From NCBI GenBank assembly GCA_020029475.1, contig JAIBJG010000001.1:1-47709 (forward strand): a stretch of 47,709 nt of DNA, written 5' to 3'. How positions within the stretch are numbered: the first letter of the stretch is position 1; every line of letters begins with the position of its first letter. Shown here in pieces: positions 14,600 through 20,538 of this stretch. Source of the stretch: Methanobacteriota archaeon (lineage in GTDB: Archaea > Thermoplasmatota > Thermoplasmata > RBG-16-68-12). The notes below the pieces were generated by a model. It did not search any database and was not told the origin of the DNA. It saw only the letters and a program-made list of their open reading frames with translations. Made by a program: the position numbers and the translations under genes.

Positions 14600-14610
14600 A
14601 ACGAGCGATC

Positions 14611-15675
14611 TCAGCTCACGACGTCCATCAGGCGGCCCGCTTTCCGCGCGAGCTTGATCTCCCGCGCGATCCGGCGGCCCGTGGACATCCCGGACTCCGC
14701 GAGATCGGAGTACGGGCTCCCGCCGACGAACAGGTTCGTCCCCGCCACGATGCGGGTGCTGATCTCGAAGACCTTGAACTTCAGGTCGTCCTGGACGATT
14801 GTCTCCAGGCAGAACGGCCCGATCATCCCCCCGAAGAGGTCCATGGACCGCTCCACGACGTTCTCCCCCATCTCGAGGGCCGCGGGGAGGAGGGACTCCC
14901 GAAGGACGACGGGCATGTTCCCAGTCACGACGAACGTCGGGTAGAGGCCGAGCTCCCGCAGCCGCTCCTGCGCCCCGAGCTTGTACATCTCGTCGATGTT
15001 CGCCTCGTCCCGTCGGTCGATTCCAAGCATCTCCAGGGAGCCCTTCGAGAGCCGGTACCCCTTCTCCACGATCGGGCTGTAGAAGTAGTGGATGTAGTAC
15101 CGCGTCCCGATGATGTACTCCTGGATCGCGAACTTCATCCCCGGCCGGATGGAGGCGCGGAACTCCTCCTCGTTCTTCGCGATGAACGCCCCCCGCCCGC
15201 CCTTCGCGCCGTAGTACTTCACGAAGACGGGGCGGTCGATGTCTTGCGGGCGCTCAATCTTCCGGGGCATGTCCACGCCCGCGGACGTCAGCCATGCCCG
15301 CTGCTTCTCGCGATCCGTCTCCCACCGCAGGACCTCGCGGTTCCCGAACGTCGGGACGGACATCTTCGCGAACCGGTCCGCGCCGAGGTATTCGACGAAG
15401 GACCCGTGGGGGACCGTGATCACATTCCTCGCAACGAGATCGTCCGCGCGGTCCGGGATCTCCTTGTAGCTGTCCACGACGAGGAACTCGTCCGGCTTCG
15501 CGAGGGGGAACGCGTCGTAGAACTTCGGCCGCTTCCCGACCGCGATCCCGAGGGTCCGGAACCCTTCCTGGCGGGCTCCATGGAAGATCTGGAGGGAGGA
15601 ATGAGAACACACGGTCGCGACCGTGATGTCCTCGTAGTCCTCGAGGATCGACCCGATCTGCGACCGGGAAACCAT
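14611..15675 (-). CDS. purP: formate-dependent FAICAR synthetase (PurP)
   Basis: This 354-aa ATP-grasp enzyme matches archaeal PurP across its length: TVCSHSSLQIFHGARQEGFRT at the N-terminus, VPHGSFVEYLG, then the ATP-grasp segment PVFVKYYGAKGGRGAFIAK, FAIQEYIIGTRYYIHYFYSP and a C-terminal FEISTRIVAGTN with the catalytic metal ligands. PurP makes FAICAR from AICAR, formate and ATP in archaeal purine synthesis, replacing the folate-dependent PurH transformylase. ATG 15675 is preceded by CTTTAAAA at 15698-15705 at leaderless spacing. The nearby folP gene is on the same strand but has its own promoter. Confidence 0.95.
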   Translation of the reverse strand: MVSRSQIGSILEDYEDITVATVCSHSSLQIFHGARQEGFRTLGIAVGKRPKFYDAFPLAKPDEFLVVDSYKEIPDRADDLVARNVITVPHGSFVEYLGADRFAKMSVPTFGNREVLRWETDREKQRAWLTSAGVDMPRKIERPQDIDRPVFVKYYGAKGGRGAFIAKNEEEFRASIRPGMKFAIQEYIIGTRYYIHYFYSPIVEKGYRLSKGSLEMLGIDRRDEANIDEMYKLGAQERLRELGLYPTFVVTGNMPVVLRESLLPAALEMGENVVERSMDLFGGMIGPFCLETIVQDDLKFKVFEISTRIVAGTNLFVGGSPYSDLAESGMSTGRRIAREIKLARKAGRLMDVVS

Positions 15676-15697
15676 TAGGGAACCAATACCTTCGCAA

Positions 15698-15705
15698 TTT
15701 TAAAG
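15698..15705 (-). promoter_or_regulatory. TATA box for purP
   Basis: CTTTAAAA on the minus strand is centred 26 nt before ATG 15675. It overlaps the folP stop region at 15700-15702, so purP has its own promoter inside the end of folP. Confidence 0.7.
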
Positions 15706-16563
15706 GTTTTCAGCATCGCGGACCGGCTCCGAGAGCCGGGTCGGGCTCCGGAGGAAGCGGACGGTCGCCCCGACATCGTGGACCCGCACGATGTCCGCGC
15801 CCGCGAGGACCGCGGCGGCCAGCGCGGCGAGGGAGGCCCCCCGGCGGGGGAGGTCCCCCTCCGCGAACGTCTTCGGCGGGAACGACTTCCCGGAGACCCC
15901 GACGAGGATGGGCCGCTCCATCGCATGGAGCTCCCCCAGTCCCCCGAGCACGGCCGCGTTCTGTTCCGGGGTCTTCCCGAACCCGAACCCGGGGTCGAGG
16001 ACGATCGTCTCGCGAGGGACGCCACCCGCCATCGCGGAGGCCATCCGATGGAACAGGAACGCCCGCACCTCCGCCACGACGTCTGCGTATCGCGGGTCCT
16101 GGTTCATCGTGGCGGGCTCCCCCTGCATGTGGAGGATCACCGCACCCGCCCCCGAGTTCGAGACGACCCGCACCATCCTGGGGTCCCGGAGGCCATGGAC
16201 ATCGTTCACGATCACCGCGCCCGCGCGGATCGCCTTCCGCGCGATCTCGGGCTTGTACGTGTCCACGGAGATCGGGACGTCGGACGTCCGGGCGATGCCC
16301 GCGATCACGCCCCCAATCCGCCGCCACTCCTCCTCCGCGTCCACGGGCAGGGCCTCGGGGCGGGTGGACTCCCCGCCGACGTCGAGGATGTCCGCGCCCT
16401 CCTCCGCGAGGTGGAGCGCGTGGGCGATCGCGGCCCTCTCCTCGGAGTGCTCCCCGCCATCGAGGAACGAGTCCGGCGTCGCGTTCACGATCCCCATCAC
16501 GAGGGGGCGGTCGAGGGTCCACTCGACGTCCCGCGCGCGCCACACGAACCGCGCGTCCGCCAT
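15700..16563 (-). CDS. folP: dihydropteroate synthase-like enzyme
   Basis: This 287-aa TIM-barrel protein has the DHPS motifs in order: LVMGIVNATPDSFLDGG, ADILDVGGESTRP, PISVDTYKPEIARKAI, AVIVNDVHGLRD, AVILHMQGEP, and IVLDPGFGFGKTPEQN. DHPS condenses a pterin pyrophosphate with an aryl amine in folate synthesis; in archaea the product may be a folate or a modified pterin such as methanopterin. ATG 16563 is taken over the track start because a TATA-like CCTTGAATAGGG at 16583-16594 lies about 26 nt upstream. The gene diverges from thrS, whose TATA-like CTTTTATG is at 16600-16607, so the two promoters are adjacent. Confidence 0.92.
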   Translation of the reverse strand: MADARFVWRARDVEWTLDRPLVMGIVNATPDSFLDGGEHSEERAAIAHALHLAEEGADILDVGGESTRPEALPVDAEEEWRRIGGVIAGIARTSDVPISVDTYKPEIARKAIRAGAVIVNDVHGLRDPRMVRVVSNSGAGAVILHMQGEPATMNQDPRYADVVAEVRAFLFHRMASAMAGGVPRETIVLDPGFGFGKTPEQNAAVLGGLGELHAMERPILVGVSGKSFPPKTFAEGDLPRRGASLAALAAAVLAGADIVRVHDVGATVRFLRSPTRLSEPVRDAENL

Positions 16564-16582
16564 CGCGCGCACCATCCCGAGG

Positions 16583-16607
16583 GCCCTATTCAAGGATGCC
16601 CTTTTAT
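16583..16607. promoter_or_regulatory. back-to-back promoters of folP and thrS
   Basis: Minus-strand CTTGAATAG (16584-16592) serves folP at 26 nt, and plus-strand CTTTTATG (16600-16607) serves thrS at about 30 nt. The two elements are separated by only a few bases. Confidence 0.5.
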
Positions 16608-16633
16608 GGGGAAGCACAGTTCCTTGGCCCGCC

Positions 16634-18532
16634 ATGCGGGTCCTCTTCCTGCACTGCGATCTCCTCGAGTACGAGGTGAGGGAGAAGGCGCTCCCCTCCG
16701 CGGAGGACCTTCCACCGGAGAAGCGGAAAGGCCGGATCGAGGACGCCTTGGTCTGCTTCATCAGCGCGGAGAAGGAGGACGAGGCGGACCCCGAGGGGAC
16801 CGTGCGGGAGGCGGTCCGGAACATCGAGGAGGTCGCTTCCCAAGTGAAGGCGACGCGGGTCGCGATCTACCCGTACGCGCACCTGAGCTCTTCCCTCGCG
16901 TCCTCGGGGCCCGCCCAGAAGATCTTCGGGCTCCTGGAGGAGCGGCTCCGGAAGGGCGGCTTCCACGTCCTCGCGTCCCCGTTCGGATACTACAAGTCCT
17001 TCAAGGTGAGCGTGAAGGGCCACCCGCTATCCGAGCTCTCCCGCGAGATCCACGCGACCGGGGCGGCCGCCGCGAAGGAGGAGGCCTCGGAGGCGGTGAA
17101 GGCGGAGCAGAAGCTCGTCTCCGAGTGGTTCGTCCTGGAGCCCGGCGGGGCGCTCCACCCGCTCCGGCTCGAGGGCGGGAAGGTCGCGGGCTTCGACTTC
17201 GCGGGCCACGAGAACCTCCGGAAGTTCGCGAGCTACGAGATGGCGAAGTCCCGGGAGGCGAAGGAAGAGCCGCCCCACGTGCGGCTGATGCGGGAGCTCG
17301 AGCTCGTGGACTACGAGCCCGGGAGTGACCCGGGGAACCTGCGGTTCTACGCGAAGGGGCGCCTGATCAAGGGGCTCCTGGAGGAGTTCGTCACGCAGCG
17401 GGTCGTCGAGTACGGCGGGATGGAGGTCGAGTCCCCCGTGATGTACGACTTCGAGCACCCCGCCCTCCAGTCGTACCTGAACCGGTTCCCCGCCCGCCAG
17501 TACATCGTGCAGACCCCGAACAAGAAGGCATTCCTCCGGTTCAGCGCGTGCTTCGGGCAGTTCCTGATCGCCCACGACATGGTGATCTCGTACAAACAGC
17601 TCCCCGTCGCCCTGTACGAGCTCACGCGGTATTCGTTCCGCGCGGAGCAGCGCGGGGAGCTCTCGGGCCTGCGCCGGTTGCGGGCGTTCACGATGCCGGA
17701 CTGCCACGCCCTGTGCGCGGACCTCCCGCAGGCGAGGGAGCAGCTCATGGTCCGGTTCGAGCTCGCGTGGACGCTCCTCCAGGACATCGGCTTCCGGATG
17801 CCGGAGGACTTCGAGGTCGGGATGCGGGTCACGAAGGAGTTCTACGAGGCGAACAAGGACTTCGTGAACGCGTACGCGAAGCGGTGGGGACGGCCCGTGC
17901 TGATGGAGCGGTGGTCCCACCAGTTCTTCTACTACGTGTTCAAGTACGAATGGAACTTCGTGGACGCGAACCTCAAGGCGGCCGCGCTCACGACGGACCA
18001 GATCGACACGGAGAACGCGAAGCGGTTCGGGATCACGTACACGGACGCGGCGGGGAAGGAGCAGTTCCCGTACATCCTCCACCTCTCCCCGAGCGGGGCG
18101 ATCGAGCGGGTGATGTACGGGCTCCTCGAGAAGGCCGCGTTCGACCGGGAGGCGGGGAGGGCGCCGATGTTCCCGACGTGGCTCGCGCCCGTGCAGGTCC
18201 GCTTGATCCCGGTCTCCGAGGACCAGCTCTCATACTGCGAGACGCTGCTCTCCGAATTCGTCGGCGTGCGCGCAGACCTCGATGACATGGGGGACACGCT
18301 GAACAAGTCGATCCGGCGGGCGGAGAAGGAGTGGGTCCCGTACATCGCCGTCGTCGGCAAGAAGGAGGTCGAGTCAAACTCCCTGACCGTGCGGGTGCGG
18401 GGCACGAAGGAGCAGCAGATGATGTCGCCCGCCCAGTTGCGGGGGCTCGTCACCGCGGAGCGCGCGGGCCGGCCGTTCCGACCTCTGCCGCTCCCGGATC
18501 ACCTGAGCCGCCGGCCCACGTTCCGGGGCTGA
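16634..18532 (+). CDS. thrS: threonyl-tRNA synthetase, archaeal type
   Basis: This 632-aa class II synthetase carries the archaeal N-terminal editing domain (MRVLFLHCDLLEYEV through PFGYYKSFKVSVKGHPLSE), which resembles D-aminoacyl-tRNA deacylase and clears mischarged Ser-tRNA. The catalytic core follows, with class II motif 2 in FRAEQRGELSGLRRLRAFTMPD and motif 3 in HLSPSGAIERVMYGLLE. A C-terminal anticodon-binding domain begins around PTWLAPVQVRLIPVSE. ATG 16634 was chosen because the upstream extension in the track is antisense to folP and a TATA-like CTTTTATG sits about 30 nt upstream. The sequence looks full length and intact. Confidence 0.95.
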   Translation: MRVLFLHCDLLEYEVREKALPSAEDLPPEKRKGRIEDALVCFISAEKEDEADPEGTVREAVRNIEEVASQVKATRVAIYPYAHLSSSLASSGPAQKIFGLLEERLRKGGFHVLASPFGYYKSFKVSVKGHPLSELSREIHATGAAAAKEEASEAVKAEQKLVSEWFVLEPGGALHPLRLEGGKVAGFDFAGHENLRKFASYEMAKSREAKEEPPHVRLMRELELVDYEPGSDPGNLRFYAKGRLIKGLLEEFVTQRVVEYGGMEVESPVMYDFEHPALQSYLNRFPARQYIVQTPNKKAFLRFSACFGQFLIAHDMVISYKQLPVALYELTRYSFRAEQRGELSGLRRLRAFTMPDCHALCADLPQAREQLMVRFELAWTLLQDIGFRMPEDFEVGMRVTKEFYEANKDFVNAYAKRWGRPVLMERWSHQFFYYVFKYEWNFVDANLKAAALTTDQIDTENAKRFGITYTDAAGKEQFPYILHLSPSGAIERVMYGLLEKAAFDREAGRAPMFPTWLAPVQVRLIPVSEDQLSYCETLLSEFVGVRADLDDMGDTLNKSIRRAEKEWVPYIAVVGKKEVESNSLTVRVRGTKEQQMMSPAQLRGLVTAERAGRPFRPLPLPDHLSRRPTFRG

Positions 18533-18550
18533 GCGACGGGCGACCGCAAC

Positions 18551-18559
18551 CGCTATATG
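18551..18559 (+). promoter_or_regulatory. TATA box for the eL33 gene
   Basis: CGCTATATG is centred about 30 nt before ATG 18585, in the short gap after thrS. Confidence 0.6.
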
Positions 18560-18584
18560 TGCCCAGCCCCTCGTCGCCCGGGCC

Positions 18585-18866
18585 ATGGCCGCGAAGGAGC
18601 ACACGGGACAGGTTCTCAGCTTCCGGCGGGGGAAGCAGGTCGTCCATCCCTTAGTGACCGTCGTCAAGCTCGACGGGGACGTGGACCGGAACACCCTCAT
18701 CGGAGCGAAGGTCGTGTGGAAGCGGGAGGACGGCCTCCAGATCCGGGGCTGGGTCCAGGCCCGCCACGGAAACGGTCGCGCCGTCATCGTGCGGTGGCGG
18801 AAGGGATTCCCGCCGCAGGCGTTCGGCTCTCGGGTCACGATCCGGAAGGCGGCGGCCCCGAAGTAG
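18585..18866 (+). CDS. rpl35ae: large-subunit ribosomal protein eL33 (L35Ae)
   Basis: This 93-aa beta-barrel protein has the L35Ae pattern: GQVLSFRRGK, LIGAKVVWK, RGWVQARHGNGRAVIVRWRKGFPPQAFGSRVTI. The HGN...V...F.KG.P.QA.G segment is the most conserved part of the family. It is a component of the archaeal/eukaryotic 60S-type subunit. ATG 18585 is fixed by CGCTATATG at 18551-18559. It has its own promoter although it lies 52 bp after thrS. It is convergent with ftsZ, separated by a hairpin. Confidence 0.92.
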   Translation: MAAKEHTGQVLSFRRGKQVVHPLVTVVKLDGDVDRNTLIGAKVVWKREDGLQIRGWVQARHGNGRAVIVRWRKGFPPQAFGSRVTIRKAAAPK

Positions 18867-18923
18867 CGCGTCGAGGGCTTCCGCTCGCCTGCGAAACAGA
18901 AAAAGGGGAGGAGGTTAGCTTCT

Positions 18924-18954
18924 GACCCCTCCGGGAAAAAAAGGAGGAGGGGTC
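18924..18954. terminator. hairpin with oligo-T tract between the eL33 gene and ftsZ
   Basis: GACCCCTCC (18924-18932) pairs with GGAGGGGTC (18946-18954). On the minus strand the loop contains seven T residues and a further T5 lies near 18900-18904, the kind of oligo-T signal that ends archaeal transcription. The right arm overlaps the ftsZ stop region. Confidence 0.5.
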
Positions 18955-19993
18955 ATCGTAACCTCGGATAGAGGGAGAGCGGGTTCACCGTCTCGAGATT
19001 GGGGGCGGCCTCAACGGGCACATCGAGGTCCGGCGCCTTCAGCCCCGTGAGGACCGCGATCACGCGGATGATGTCGTGGTGGCGGGGGTCCACCCGGACG
19101 CCGAAAATCACGTTCGCGTCGCTCCGCATGTTCGCCGTGATGCCGTCCACGACGCGGAACGCGGTCCGAAGGGAGAGGGAGGGGCCCGAGGAGATGTGGA
19201 TCAGGGCCGCGCGGGCCCCCTTCGTGTCCACGTCGAGGAGGGGGTTCGACAGGGTCTCGCTCACGACCCGGTCCGGGTCGTCGATCGAGTTCTCTCCATA
19301 GAGGATCGTGGACGTCCCGCCTTCCGAGAGGACGGTTCGGACGTCGTTGAAGTCGAGGTTGATCAGGGACGGGAGGTTGATCGCCTCCGTCACCCCCTTG
19401 ATCACCTCCGCGATCAGGACGTCCATCACGCTGAACGCCCGCTCCACGGGGAGGTTCGGGACGAGGTCGAGGAGCCGGTTGTTGTCGAGGATGATGAGGG
19501 AGTCGCAGTTCGGCCGGAGGCGCTGAATCCCGGCCTGGGCGGTGCGAATCCGTCCGCGCTCGGCCTTGAATGGCGTCGTCGCGACCGCGATCACGACCGC
19601 CCCGCTCGCGGAGGCGAGCTCCGCGATGTGGGGCGCGACGCCGGTGCCCGTCCCGCCTCCGAGGCCGACGGTGAGGAAGACGAGGTCCTGGCTCATCACG
19701 AGGTTCCGGAGTTCGTCGTCCGCGAGGTCCGCGCACCGCTCCCCGATTTCGGGCCGGCCGCCCGCCCCCATCCCTCGGGTCACGGTCTGGCCGATCAGGA
19801 GCTTCCGGTCCGCCTCGACAGTCTCCAGGTGGGCGCGGTCCGTGTTCACGATTGCGGTCCGGGCGCCCGCGACGCCGAGGCGGTGGAGCCGTCCGACGCT
19901 GTTCCCGCCCGCCCCGCCGCATCCCACGATGAGGACCCGCGGTTTCGGGCAGGTGACGCTCGCTTCCCATCCCGTCGCGTTCGCCGTTCCCAT
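18953..19993 (-). CDS. ftsZ: cell-division tubulin homologue FtsZ
   Basis: This 346-aa tubulin-family GTPase has the N-terminal loop LIVGCGGAGGNSVGRL, AIVNTDRAHLE, the tubulin signature GLGGGTGTGVAPHIAE (residues ~110-125), and the T7 region INLDFNDVRTVLSEGG with the catalytic Asp residues. The C-terminal tail is short (about 20 residues) and lacks a long bacterial-type peptide. FtsZ polymerises with GTP to form the division ring. No TATA box lies in the 75-nt gap to the upstream tandem-RHH gene, so ftsZ is probably transcribed from that gene's promoter. This parallels the haloarchaeal cdrS-ftsZ2 operon; I cannot assign FtsZ1 versus FtsZ2 with certainty. Confidence 0.92.
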   Translation of the reverse strand: MGTANATGWEASVTCPKPRVLIVGCGGAGGNSVGRLHRLGVAGARTAIVNTDRAHLETVEADRKLLIGQTVTRGMGAGGRPEIGERCADLADDELRNLVMSQDLVFLTVGLGGGTGTGVAPHIAELASASGAVVIAVATTPFKAERGRIRTAQAGIQRLRPNCDSLIILDNNRLLDLVPNLPVERAFSVMDVLIAEVIKGVTEAINLPSLINLDFNDVRTVLSEGGTSTILYGENSIDDPDRVVSETLSNPLLDVDTKGARAALIHISSGPSLSLRTAFRVVDGITANMRSDANVIFGVRVDPRHHDIIRVIAVLTGLKAPDLDVPVEAAPNLETVNPLSLYPRLR

Positions 19994-20068
19994 CCCGTTC
20001 CTGCGGCGGCGCCGACGCCCCGCCGCGGTGCATCCCGTCCCGCCCCGTTGGCGGTGCGAGTGCGATCC

Positions 20069-20386
20069 CTAGCGTTCCGCCTTCTCGATCGCCCGCGTGA
20101 CCCGTCGCCGCACGTACTCCCGCACCGCGTTCCGGATCGCGTCCTCGACGCTCACGGAATCGCCCTGCTTCACGAGGTGCTGGAGCTCGACGACGTTCCC
20201 CTTGGGCAGCTCGATCGTCAGCTTCCGGATGTAGTCGGGAGCGAACTTCTGGTCGATGAACCGGTCGATCGCGGCGCGAATCGCGTCCGAGATCGTGTCG
20301 TAGTCCCCCTGCTTCACGAGCTGGTGCAGGTGCTGGATCTTGTCCGGGGGTATGCGGATCGTCACGCGCTCGGATTCCGACGCCAT
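20069..20386 (-). CDS. tandem ribbon-helix-helix regulator upstream of ftsZ (CdrS-like)
   Basis: This 105-aa protein contains two RHH units in one chain. Unit 1 is ERVTIRIPPDKIQHLHQLVKQG then ISDAIRAAIDRF; unit 2 is RKLTIELPKGNVVELQHLVKQG then VEDAIRNAVREY. The repeats share LVKQGD and DAIRxA, so this is an internal duplication that could form a one-chain pseudo-dimer. A single-unit RHH protein, CdrS, controls ftsZ2 from the same operon in haloarchaea (established). Here the gene precedes ftsZ by 75 nt without an intervening promoter. ATG 20386 is chosen because RHH strand 1 begins just after it; GTG 20414 is an alternative. The promoter carries two TGTC-n-GACA palindromes. Confidence 0.82.
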   Translation of the reverse strand: MASESERVTIRIPPDKIQHLHQLVKQGDYDTISDAIRAAIDRFIDQKFAPDYIRKLTIELPKGNVVELQHLVKQGDSVSVEDAIRNAVREYVRRRVTRAIEKAER

Positions 20387-20403
20387 CGTTCGGTCCCTGT
20401 CCT

Positions 20404-20436
20404 TGTCCGACACTTTCGCGAGCTTTGTCTGACAAA
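20404..20436 (-). promoter_or_regulatory. paired palindromic operator of the tandem-RHH/ftsZ promoter
   Basis: TGTC-C-GACA (20404-20412) and TTTGTC-T-GACAAA (20424-20436) have centres at 20408 and 20430, 22 bp or about two helical turns apart. The second overlaps the predicted transcript start near 20428. These are strong candidates for autoregulatory binding by the tandem RHH protein. Confidence 0.6.
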
Positions 20437-20449
20437 TGGCGGCACGCTT

Positions 20450-20460
20450 ACTTAAAGATA
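20450..20460 (-). promoter_or_regulatory. TATA box of the tandem-RHH/ftsZ operon
   Basis: TATCTTTAAGT on the minus strand predicts a start near 20428, inside the second palindrome, with a short leader to ATG 20386. Confidence 0.6.
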
Positions 20461-20461
20461 T

Positions 20462-20487
20462 GTCAATAATGGGCGTCAATAATGGGC
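20462..20487. repeat. tandem 13-bp direct repeat GTCAATAATGGGC x2
   Basis: Two perfect head-to-tail copies (20462-20474 and 20475-20487) lie directly upstream of the TATA box of the RHH/ftsZ operon. The proximal copy abuts the BRE position. It may be an activator site or a recent duplication. Confidence 0.8.
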
Positions 20488-20538
20488 CCGGAGCGGGATG
20501 AGCGCGCCCGTTCGGGCCGCTCTGCGGGGGTCCCCGGG

